Source: JBBDWJ01 sp040902925 (GTDB taxonomy: Bacteria; Acidobacteriota; Terriglobia; Bryobacterales; UBA6623). Taken from it: 64,000 bases of DNA. The DNA lies in assembly GCA_040902925.1 (NCBI GenBank), contig JBBDWJ010000321.1:1-64000 (forward strand), given 5' to 3'. Below, one piece after another: positions 8,133 to 18,191 of this stretch. Each line of letters opens with the position of its first letter. Position 1 is the stretch's first letter. The translations under genes and the position numbers were made by a program. The notes below the pieces were generated by a model. The model was not told the origin of the DNA, made no database searches, and saw only the letters and a program-made list of their open reading frames with translations.

Positions 8133-9479
8133 ATGTCCGACGCACTTGCCTTACCGCCCCGTCCCAATCTTGAGCAATACAAGAAGCTCGCCAAGGACTT
8201 TCAGCATGCCTGCCAGTCAGGCGACGAGGGCGCCATCCGAAACTGGGCCGCACGCTGGGCCGCAACGCTCGCCCGCCTGAACGGGCCGGCCGCTACCCCC
8301 GGCGTGCAGCGGGAGATCGGCTGGGATGCTGAACGCGTTCTGCGTCAATGGCACAAGCTCCGGACGTCGAATGAAGGCTTGGCCGGCTGCACCCTGTCAG
8401 GCGCGCAGTTTCTGGTGGCGCGCTGCCACGGGTTCACGAGCTGGCCGAAATTCGTGGAGCACCTCGAAGCGCTGGCGCGCGCGAATTCCCCGGTATCGCA
8501 ATTCGAACGGGCCGCCGACGCGATCGTGAACGGCGACTTGGCTTCGCTTGAGAAGCTGCTGCGCGAGAACCCGGAGCTGGCGCGGGCGCGCTCGACGCGC
8601 GAACACGCCTCGACCCTGCTGCATTATGTTTCCGCGAACGGCATCGAGGATTTCCGGCAGAAAACGCCCGCGAACATCGTGGCCATCGCGCGGCTCTTGC
8701 TGGATGCGCGCGCCGACGTCAATGCGGAGTCGGATGCGTATGGCGGCCGATCGACAACGTTCGGCCTGACGGCGACGAGTGTGCACCCGGAAAAGGCCGG
8801 CCTGCAGCTTCCCCTTCTGGAGCTGCTGATCAGCCGCGGGGCGGTCATCGATGGCCCCGACGGCGCCAGCGCGGTTGTCGGCTGCCTGCGGAACGGGCGC
8901 GGCGATGCCGCTGAGTTTCTGGCGAGGCACGGCGCGCGGTTGGACCTGGAGGGAGCGGCCGGCGTCGGCCGTCTCGACGTGGTCCAGCGCTTCATCAACG
9001 AGGATGGCAGCCTCACGCCACCGGCGACACCGAAGCAGATGAAGGACGGTTTCGCTTGGGCCTGCCAGTTCGGCCGGACCGCTGTCGTCGACTTCCTGCT
9101 GCGGCATGGAACAGGCATCGATGCGAAACTCCCGCATCACGGACAGACCGGGTTGCATTGGGCCGCTTACGGCGGACATGCGGATACGGTGAGACTCTTG
9201 CTCGAACGCGGCGCTCCGGTCGGCGCCAGGGACGAGAGCTTCGATGGCACGGCGCTCGAATGGGCCGTGTACGCCTGGGGCAATTCACATGAGCAGACCG
9301 TGTCCAATGAGCAGAGCGGGCGTGACGACTACGGGGTGGTCGCGATGCTCGTTGCGGCGGGCGCGAAACTCGACGCGAACTGGTTTGAAGTGGACGATGA
9401 AGAGCGGCGGAGGGCAAGCCGAAAGCTGAACGCCGATCCGCACATGCAGGCCGAGCTGCGGGGCGGCATACCGAATTGA
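8133..9479 (+). CDS. Ankyrin-repeat protein
   Basis: A 448-residue protein without signal peptide or membrane helix. The N-terminal 120 residues (LEQYKKLAKDF, then ARCHGFTSWPKFVEHLEAL) are a domain often found before ankyrin repeats. Degenerate ankyrin repeats follow from about residue 125; the clearest are TGLHWAAYGGHADTVRLLLERGAP and FAWACQFGRTAVVDFLLRHG. Ankyrin repeats mediate protein binding; no enzyme domain is present. ATG 8133 is preceded by AAAGGAG. It appears monocistronic. Partner and role are unknown. Confidence 0.85.
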   Translation: MSDALALPPRPNLEQYKKLAKDFQHACQSGDEGAIRNWAARWAATLARLNGPAATPGVQREIGWDAERVLRQWHKLRTSNEGLAGCTLSGAQFLVARCHGFTSWPKFVEHLEALARANSPVSQFERAADAIVNGDLASLEKLLRENPELARARSTREHASTLLHYVSANGIEDFRQKTPANIVAIARLLLDARADVNAESDAYGGRSTTFGLTATSVHPEKAGLQLPLLELLISRGAVIDGPDGASAVVGCLRNGRGDAAEFLARHGARLDLEGAAGVGRLDVVQRFINEDGSLTPPATPKQMKDGFAWACQFGRTAVVDFLLRHGTGIDAKLPHHGQTGLHWAAYGGHADTVRLLLERGAPVGARDESFDGTALEWAVYAWGNSHEQTVSNEQSGRDDYGVVAMLVAAGAKLDANWFEVDDEERRRASRKLNADPHMQAELRGGIPN

Positions 9480-9808
9480 CCGATGTTCCCAACAACGGGG
9501 CGGCTTGTAATGCACCTGTTCTGCGGCCCGCTATTGGGAAAAACGTTTGAGCGGAAGTTGGAAAGTTGGGGACAGGCGAGGATGCAGCCTACTACTCCCA
9601 TCGCCCGTAACGAACCGTGCAGGCCATGGTACCTGCGCCGGCCCACCCAAAACTCCATCGGAGCCGATGGGAGATTCGGCGATGAAAATTGCATCACTTT
9701 ACAGCGTTATTACCGTGTTTCTTTGTCGAGCGCTCGCTGCGAAAGGACTCCAGCCAAGACACGCTCGACCCTCATAGCCCTGAGTCGAATAGAAATTGAC
9801 AGGAAATA
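9480..9808. other. Intergenic region, no gene supported
   Basis: One open frame (9483-9809, plus) spans this gap, but it has no recognisable domain, no ribosome site, and follows the ankyrin stop at once. I do not call it a gene. The region ends at the katG2 terminator hairpin. Confidence 0.5.
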
Positions 9809-9837
9809 GAACGGCGGCGTATCGAACGCCGCCGTTC
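9809..9837 (-). terminator. Hairpin terminator of exported katG
   Basis: A perfect 11-bp stem (GAACGGCGGCG/CGCCGCCGTTC) with a 7-base loop lies about 100 bases past the katG stop codon. On the minus strand it is followed by TATTTCC, only a moderate T-tract, so factor-independent termination is likely but not certain. Confidence 0.6.
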
Positions 9838-9935
9838 AGGGTGCGAAAAACCGGACCGCCCTTTCGTTGATCCGATCCGATTTGTTGCCGTCGGACGCCG
9901 GCGCGTTTCCTGCGTCAGCGCGCCCTGCTCCACAC

Positions 9936-12155
<2,220 letters not shown>

Positions 12156-12264
12156 ATTCGTTTCTCCTTGATCGAGCGGAAGGACGTTAAGTTTGACGTT
12201 GGATGAACCACACCGCGACCCGGCTTCGACAGCGACGGATGCGAGCCACGTCGCAATCCGCCGG

Positions 12265-12311
12265 GAGCTTCACGGCCGTTTGGAGCTTCACGGCCACTTG
12301 GAGCTTCACGG
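12265..12311. repeat. 18-bp direct repeats between katG2 and the sigma gene
   Basis: GAGCTTCACGGCCGTTTG, GAGCTTCACGGCCACTTG and a third partial GAGCTTCACGGGCG follow each other with an exact 18-bp period. They lie in the divergent promoter region, 109 bases from the katG start. They could be binding sites for a regulator, but slippage of non-functional DNA is equally possible. Confidence 0.8.
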
Positions 12312-12345
12312 GCGCCGTCCTCATGCCAACTCGAAATGCGCGTTG

Positions 12346-12374
12346 TTGTGTTGTCAACACAGCCGCCTTAGAAT
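12346..12374 (+). promoter_or_regulatory. Candidate promoter and operator of the sigma/anti-sigma genes
   Basis: TTGTGT (12346-12351) and TAGAAT (12369-12374) are separated by 17 bases and face the sigma gene. A 15-bp palindrome, TGTGTTG-T-CAACACA (12347-12361), overlaps the -35 element and spacer, where a repressor would bind. The elements are read directly; their function is inferred. Confidence 0.4.
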
Positions 12375-12402
12375 TATTCCCTAGCAACGGAATTTTTTAG
12401 GG

Positions 12403-12957
12403 ATGGCGTTGTTGACCTTCCAGAGGAAAGCGGCCCTGGCTGAGATGCACCAGGCCATGCTGGCCTGCCACGACTCGCTGTTTCGCTATGCGCGGGCGCT
12501 CAGCGGGGACCCGGCCGACGCCGAGGAACTCGTTCAAGACTGCTACCGGCGAGCCCTGAGCGCGGCGCGTAAACCGTCTCCCGGTGAGCCTGAGCAGGTG
12601 CGTCGCTGGATGTTCGTCATTCTGCGCAACGTTTGGAAGAATGACCGCAGGGCGCGCAGCCGGGAGGACGGCCTGGAGGCGGCCGAGCCGCTTGCGGTGG
12701 ACTCTTCGCCCGAGAGCGGGCTGCTGCGGCGCGCTCTGCAAATCGAGGTTCGGGCGGCCCTCGACTCCCTCAGCCAAGCGCATCGAGAGGTCATCGTGCT
12801 GCGAGACATGGAAGACTTGCCCTATGAACAAATCGCCCGCGTGCTCGACTGCCCCGTCGGTACCGTGATGAGCCGTTTGGCGCGCGCCCGGACGCGTTTG
12901 CGCGAGATATTGTCGAAGGTTGTCGGGCGGGAGTCCAGGCGGGAGGCTCATCCATGA
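12403..12957 (+). CDS. ECF RNA polymerase sigma factor
   Basis: A 184-residue sigma-70-family factor of ECF architecture: region 2 (FRYARALSGDPADAEELVQDCYRRAL) and region 4 (LSQAHREVIVLRDMEDLPYEQIA, then CPVGTVMSRLARARTRLRE), with no region 3 or 1.1. It would direct RNA polymerase to stress promoters when released from its anti-sigma factor. Its stop overlaps the anti-sigma start by four bases (ATGA), so the two are translationally coupled. ATG 12403 has AGGG directly adjacent, so the real start could be the in-frame ATG at 12445. Divergent orientation with the exported katG makes that gene the obvious candidate target. Confidence 0.93.
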   Translation: MALLTFQRKAALAEMHQAMLACHDSLFRYARALSGDPADAEELVQDCYRRALSAARKPSPGEPEQVRRWMFVILRNVWKNDRRARSREDGLEAAEPLAVDSSPESGLLRRALQIEVRAALDSLSQAHREVIVLRDMEDLPYEQIARVLDCPVGTVMSRLARARTRLREILSKVVGRESRREAHP

Positions 12958-13778
12958 TGGACTGCGGCGATGTCCGCGACGCGATGCACCGCTATCTCGA
13001 CGGGGAGCTCCCCGAAGACGAGATCACCAGGCTGGAGTCGCATCTGCTCGACTGCGCCGCTTGCCGCGAGGATCACGGCCGTTGGCAGGAAGTGGCGGAC
13101 GCGGTCCGCGGCGCAAAGGAAGCCTATCGGCCCTCGCCGGCATCGGAGCAGCGCGTCCGCGAGATGCTCCAGCGAGCCGAGCGCCGCCAGCGAGCTTGGC
13201 ATTGGGCTCGCGCCGCAGCCATCGCCATTTTGCTCGGCGGCGGGATGGCGGGATGGCTGGCGGGCTGGTTTGGCCAGGACGGCGAGTCTTTCCGGGTTTA
13301 CGCCGCCGAGTCTCACTTGCGATATGCCCGCGGCCGGCTGAGCCTCGATGCCGAATCCGGCGACCCGGCCGTGCTCTCGGCCTGGCTGGAAGACAATCTG
13401 CCGTTCCACCTGAAGGTGCCCGCTTATCCCGAAGCGGCGCCGGGGGACAACGCCTACGAGCTGGTGGGCGCGCGGCTGCTCCGCCATCAGGACGACGACG
13501 TCGCTTTCCTCTCGTACACCATGTACGACAAACCGGTTTCGCTACTGGTGGCCTCCGCCGTCGGCCGCGAGCCGGTCGGCGGCCAGGTCTATCGCTCCGG
13601 CAATCTCGACTTCCACTTCTACTCGGTCGACGGGCTAAAGCTGATCGGCTGGGTCGACGATGGCCTGAGCTACGTCATTGCCTCCGACATCGACGCCGTC
13701 GGGGGCCAGTCCTGCGTCGTTTGCCACGGCCAGGGCGCGGAACGGCGCAAGTTCGAAACCCTTGAGCAGGCTCGTTGA
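12954..13778 (+). CDS. Membrane anti-sigma factor with zinc finger and C-terminal CxxCH
   Basis: A 274-residue anti-sigma factor. The N-terminal zf-HC2 type domain holds HLLDCAAC near residues 30-37, which binds the cognate sigma factor. A single membrane helix spans about residues 84-103 (ARAAAIAILLGGGMAGWLAGWF). About 170 residues follow outside the membrane, with the repeating motif seen in other anti-sigma factors (YVIASDI). The final 21 residues contain CVVCH (Cys254, Cys257, His258), a c-type haem-binding signature. Haem attachment would occur in the periplasm, where this tail lies. The motif could instead be a thiol or zinc redox switch. Start ATG overlaps the sigma stop. Confidence 0.88.
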   Translation: MMDCGDVRDAMHRYLDGELPEDEITRLESHLLDCAACREDHGRWQEVADAVRGAKEAYRPSPASEQRVREMLQRAERRQRAWHWARAAAIAILLGGGMAGWLAGWFGQDGESFRVYAAESHLRYARGRLSLDAESGDPAVLSAWLEDNLPFHLKVPAYPEAAPGDNAYELVGARLLRHQDDDVAFLSYTMYDKPVSLLVASAVGREPVGGQVYRSGNLDFHFYSVDGLKLIGWVDDGLSYVIASDIDAVGGQSCVVCHGQGAERRKFETLEQAR

Positions 13779-14194
13779 GGACCAGCGCGGCAGTCCGGCC
13801 TAGACTCACCGTTACCTGGCGTCAACAAACGATCCAACAAAATATCGAATCGAGGGGGAAACCTCCCCCTTCTAACAGCCATTGTTGATTGGACAAGGTG
13901 GTCGGGCCGGGACTGGATGGGGCGTCGCCTGGCCCTCAATTGCGGCGCTGGGGTATGCTCAATGGCACTCATATATCACTTGGCGCCGCAGGCTGTCGTC
14001 ATTGTTGAGGTCTTCGCGGAAAAGACGCAGGCCACCGGTTTATCCCGGCGCTTTCGCTCTGACGCCTTTCTCTGCCCCGTCCCGCTAGACAAACCGGGGC
14101 CGAATGCCGGACCCTATACCCAACCAACAAGGAAAGCGTGCGTTGGTGTTCACCAGACGCGGCGCAAACTGACGACGTAATGGAGCGCTAACCC
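13779..14194. other. Intergenic region, no gene seen
   Basis: About 415 bases between the anti-sigma gene and a sulfatase. Open frames are short and lack recognisable domains. GGAG at 14182 provides a likely ribosome site for the GTG start of the sulfatase. No repeat or hairpin stands out. Confidence 0.5.
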
Positions 14195-15664
14195 GTGCTT
14201 CCGCATCGAAATTGTTGCCCTCGATTGCTTGCGGCCCTGAAGGCCGTGTGGCCGGCGGCACTGCTGCTTTGTTTCTCTCATCTCACCCCCGGCGCTCTTG
14301 CCCAACCACCGGCTCGCAACCAGCCCAATATCGTCGTGATCCTGGCTGACGACCTCGGCTACGGCGAGCTTGGCTGCCAAGGCAATCCCGAGATCCCTAC
14401 GCCGTCGATCGATTCGATCGCCCGACGCGGCGTGCGGTTCACCAACGGATATGTCTCCGCTCCGAACTGCAGCCCCTCGCGCGCGGGTCTGCTGACCGGG
14501 CGATATCAGACGCGCTTCGGCCACGAATTCAATCCCATCGGCGCGCGCAACGTGGAGCCCGGCGTCGGGCTGCCGCTCCGCGAAACAAGTTTTGTGGAAC
14601 GCCTCCACGACGTGGGGTACGCGACGGCGCTGGTAGGCAAATGGCACTTGGGCGGCACGGCTCCGTTCCATCCCAATCGCCGCGGGTTCGACTATTTTTA
14701 TGGCTTCCTTCATGAAGGGCATTTCTTCGTCCCGGCGCCGTGGGAGGGGGTTACAACCATGCTGCGTCGCAAGTCATTGCCCGGCGGCGAGCGCGGCCGC
14801 GCCCACCTCGGGTCCGTCATCTACTCGACGCACATGGGCCATGACGAGCCCCCGTATGACGCCGACAATCCGATGCTCCGCGGCGGCCAACCCGTAGCCG
14901 AACAGGAATACCTGACCGACGCGATCACTCGTGAGGCGGTGGATTTCGTTCGCCGCAGTGCGGAGCAGCCTTTCTTTCTGCTTGTCTCCTACAACGCCGT
15001 TCATAGTCCGTTGCAGGGCGCCGATCGATACATGCAGCGGTTCGAATCGATCCCCGACATCCATCGGCGCATTTTCGCGGCGATGCTCGCCAACCTCGAC
15101 GAGGGCGTGGGTAAAATCCTCGCCGCTCTTCGCGGACAGGGTTTGGAGGAGAACACGCTGCTGTTCTTCCTCAGCGACAACGGCGGGCCTACACGGGAGC
15201 TCACCTCCAGCAACAAACCTCTGCGCGGCGGCAAGAGCGACGTCTACGAGGGAGGTCTGCGGGTTCCCTTCCTGGTCCAATGGCCGGCCCGGCTGCCTCA
15301 GGGGGCCGAAGAACATCGGCCCGTAATCTCGCTCGACATCGCCGCGACTGCGCTGAATGTCGCCGGCGCCGGCGAGCAAGCAGCGCTGGACGGGGTGAGC
15401 TTAACCCCGTATCTCACCGACGAAAACTCCGGACGCCCGCACGAGGAGCTCTTCTGGCGCCAGGGGCAAAGGATTGCCGTGCGTGTTCATGATTGGAAGC
15501 TGTTGCGCAATTCACGAACCGACTCTGAGGCCTGGGAGCTTTACGATCTCTCGTCGGATCCCGGCGAAACGAAAAACCTCATTGCCGAACAAGCCCAGCG
15601 CGCGGCGAGTTTGAAATCTGTGTTGGAACGACTCGACCGCGAGATGGTCAGGCCGGCCTTTTGA
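14195..15664 (+). CDS. Secreted sulfatase (formylglycine type I)
   Basis: Arylsulfatase-family hydrolase that removes sulfate esters from sugars or aromatics. The 489-residue precursor has a signal peptide (hydrophobic residues 17-37, cleavage near ALA-QPP). The metal-site motif ILADDLGYGELG is at about 49-60. The catalytic Cys92 lies in CSPSR, followed by AGLLTGR, a complete motif for conversion to formylglycine. Later signatures are GKWHLGG and FLSDNGG. The start is GTG with GGAG about nine bases upstream. The enzyme needed to mature it is probably the formylglycine-generating protein at 59832-60758. Substrate cannot be told. Confidence 0.93.
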   Translation: MLPHRNCCPRLLAALKAVWPAALLLCFSHLTPGALAQPPARNQPNIVVILADDLGYGELGCQGNPEIPTPSIDSIARRGVRFTNGYVSAPNCSPSRAGLLTGRYQTRFGHEFNPIGARNVEPGVGLPLRETSFVERLHDVGYATALVGKWHLGGTAPFHPNRRGFDYFYGFLHEGHFFVPAPWEGVTTMLRRKSLPGGERGRAHLGSVIYSTHMGHDEPPYDADNPMLRGGQPVAEQEYLTDAITREAVDFVRRSAEQPFFLLVSYNAVHSPLQGADRYMQRFESIPDIHRRIFAAMLANLDEGVGKILAALRGQGLEENTLLFFLSDNGGPTRELTSSNKPLRGGKSDVYEGGLRVPFLVQWPARLPQGAEEHRPVISLDIAATALNVAGAGEQAALDGVSLTPYLTDENSGRPHEELFWRQGQRIAVRVHDWKLLRNSRTDSEAWELYDLSSDPGETKNLIAEQAQRAASLKSVLERLDREMVRPAF

Positions 15665-15962
15665 GCGCGTGGTGCAGTGACCCGCCGCGGGGTTGCGTTG
15701 AGCCGATTTCCTGGTCCCCGGTTCGATTTCGCTCCAAGGTCGATCACGGGAAAAGCAGGCCGCTTCCCGGCTGGGTTAGGCGAAGATTTGTCCCCCATTG
15801 CCCTGTCCCCCAATGCTCCGAACCCTCCGAACCCTTTTGCGCTAAAGTGTTCGGTGCCGCCGGACGAAGTCGACGGACCGGCGGGCCACGCACAATCCAA
15901 AGCGACCACCATTTCGGGCGGCTGACAGGCGGTCCGGCACTGAACTGGAAAGGGGTGAAGGC

Positions 15963-18101
15963 ATGAAGACATTTGTGTGTTCTTTTAGGGCCGCGTGCAT
16001 CGCGGCTTTTTTGCTTATCGCGGGGCACGCACAGGCACAGACGACGAGCCCCTGCACCGCGCAAGCGGAAACCAACGTGACACGCGGCGGCGGGCTTGCG
16101 GAACTCGTCGCCGACTTCGTGCTCACGTGTCTCAACCCGGCGTCGAATATGTTCGGCACCGAGGCTGTTTTGTTGATCGAATCCGGCCCGGGCGTTTCCT
16201 ACACTTCCGGTTTACAGGACGCCGTGATCCTGCTCAACGAAGCCGCGCCCGAGCAGCAGAAGCGCGCGCCGCTCGATCCCATCAATCCGGACCCAACCGC
16301 CAACGTATTTGTGAGCGAGCCCGGCGGCTTTGGGCCGGGCAGTCTCGTGTTCGGCCGGATACCCATCGTGGCTGACGCCGAGGGGCGTTTCACGACGCGC
16401 ATCACCAACGTGCGGATCGACCTGTCGAATCCGCCGACGGCTTTGACGCTGGTGACCGCGCCCGGCCAGAGCGTTCGCGTGCCTGTTCTGTTCAAAGGCA
16501 GCAATGAAGGCGGCGCGCCGTTTTCGGATCCGGACCCGATTTCGCTCACCGAAGTTGCGGCGGAGCCGTTTTCCTTTACCGCCGCCACGGCCGAGGCGCC
16601 GCAGGCCGGCGCGGTGGCGCAGGGCTCCGGCGCTGCGCTCACCGTGACGATCGCGGAGTTGTTCGAAAGCGCAGCGAAGAAACGAATCGAGACGGCCGGC
16701 GGGCCGGAGCCCGAGGGTGAGCCCGCGCCTCAAAACGTCCCGGGAATGAACTACTACACCGAAAGCGGATTCGTGCCCGCCGACCAGGACCTCGCCAGCG
16801 TGGATGCTATCGGAGTGGCCGATAGCGGCACGCGTTTTTCAGTTCGCTTCCAGACCAGCAGCGCCGAGATCACGTTTGGGGCGCCGGAGTGCGTTCCGGC
16901 GCAGGGCGCGCTAGGGATGGAACTGCGGCTGGTAAGCGGCTTCGCGGCGGATTTCTCCGGCGGCACGCTCGCTTCGTCGTGCGGCATGACCAACATTGCT
17001 CTCGAGAACGGCGCGGCGCAACTGGTCTATGAAGTGGTCGGCGACAGCGGCGTGCACGGCGGCGGGAGCCTTGAGTCGTACGCCATTCCTTTTGGCGCGG
17101 TTTGCACGCCGCGAGCCGCGCTGAGCCAGGAGTCGGGTGCGGAGCAGACTTTTGGGGGGACGATGCTGGTCGAGGCCGGACCGGCTCCCGTGGCGGTGAC
17201 GGGCGCTGCTTTGTCCAGCGGCAAGGCGCAGGCTGGCGGCGTTCCTTATCCGAGCTTCAGCCCGCAACTGGTGCAGCGCGGCGTCAACTTGAACGCGGTC
17301 TGCGCCGCCGGCGCCAAGCCGGCGTTTACGTCCGACGGCTTCACCGATGCGGCCGCATTCGGCAAGCCGCCCGCCGGCGGCGCGCTGGCATCGCTGTTCG
17401 GCGACTTTGGCGCCAGCCTGGCGACCGCCGAGACGATTCCGCTGCCGACCGAACTGGGCAACGTGAGCGTGACATTCGAAAACGTAGCCGCCGCGGCTGC
17501 GTCCGGCCGCATAGCGCAAGCCGCGCCCATGGCGGCCCCGCTGCTGTTCGTCTCGCCCGGGCAGATCAACCTGCAGATTCCCTGGGAGGTGGACATCTCC
17601 GCGGGGCTGGTTCGGGCGGTCGTGACGGTCGATGGTGTTGCGAGCGATCCGGTGGAGTTGCCGGTCGCGGCTCTTTCCCCGGGTATTTTCACCGTCGAGG
17701 CCGGCCCCGGGCATGCCATCGCCATCAACCCCGACAGCTCGCTGGCCCAGCCCGATGGCTCCATCCCTGGATTCGCCACGCGCCCGGTCCGGATCGGAGA
17801 GGCGCTGATTATCCTCGCCACGGGACTTGGGGTGACCACACCGCCCGCAGTGACCGCCGATGACAGTTATGACGAGATGGGCACGTTCGTGCGGCGCGAC
17901 AGCGATGAAGTGCCTCGAGTGACCATCGGAGGCGTCGAGCAATCGCTCGCGTTTTCTGGCATGTCTCCGCAGTTCGTCGGCGTGAATCAGATCAATATCG
18001 TGGTGCAGCCTGGAACGCCGACGGGCGACGCGCAACCGTTGCTGATCGAGACGGGCGGATTGAGCTCGCGTAGTGATGTCACGATCGCGGTAGCGAACTA
18101 A
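15963..18101 (+). CDS. Secreted protein with C-terminal TIGR03437 domain
   Basis: A 712-residue exported protein (signal peptide ending AQA-QTT). The N-terminal part has repeated beta-rich segments of unknown fold with four to six cysteines. From about residue 495 it carries the TIGR03437 domain: a beta-rich run including APLLFVSPGQINLQIPWE, SPGIFTVEAG, ILATGLG and VNQINIVVQPG. This family is strongly expanded in Solibacter and related Acidobacteriota and is the best taxonomic marker in the window. The domain is extracellular and of unknown role. It is preceded by about 300 bases without a gene and seems monocistronic. Confidence 0.88.
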   Translation: MKTFVCSFRAACIAAFLLIAGHAQAQTTSPCTAQAETNVTRGGGLAELVADFVLTCLNPASNMFGTEAVLLIESGPGVSYTSGLQDAVILLNEAAPEQQKRAPLDPINPDPTANVFVSEPGGFGPGSLVFGRIPIVADAEGRFTTRITNVRIDLSNPPTALTLVTAPGQSVRVPVLFKGSNEGGAPFSDPDPISLTEVAAEPFSFTAATAEAPQAGAVAQGSGAALTVTIAELFESAAKKRIETAGGPEPEGEPAPQNVPGMNYYTESGFVPADQDLASVDAIGVADSGTRFSVRFQTSSAEITFGAPECVPAQGALGMELRLVSGFAADFSGGTLASSCGMTNIALENGAAQLVYEVVGDSGVHGGGSLESYAIPFGAVCTPRAALSQESGAEQTFGGTMLVEAGPAPVAVTGAALSSGKAQAGGVPYPSFSPQLVQRGVNLNAVCAAGAKPAFTSDGFTDAAAFGKPPAGGALASLFGDFGASLATAETIPLPTELGNVSVTFENVAAAAASGRIAQAAPMAAPLLFVSPGQINLQIPWEVDISAGLVRAVVTVDGVASDPVELPVAALSPGIFTVEAGPGHAIAINPDSSLAQPDGSIPGFATRPVRIGEALIILATGLGVTTPPAVTADDSYDEMGTFVRRDSDEVPRVTIGGVEQSLAFSGMSPQFVGVNQINIVVQPGTPTGDAQPLLIETGGLSSRSDVTIAVAN

Positions 18102-18105
18102 ATGA

Positions 18106-18178
18106 GAATAGGGACAGATCCGGGACAGCTACCATGGACGATTAAAGTCGAGGATGTCCCGACTTTCTCTTGTTCCCT
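18106..18178. repeat. GGGACAG-type inverted repeat
   Basis: AATAGGGACAG and CCGGGACAG on one side face GATGTCCC and TTGTTCCCTAT on the other, giving an imperfect stem between two convergent genes. GGGACAG units also build the REP-like array at 28035-28193. It could serve as a bidirectional terminator. Confidence 0.5.
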
Positions 18179-18191
18179 ATCCACTAAACCT

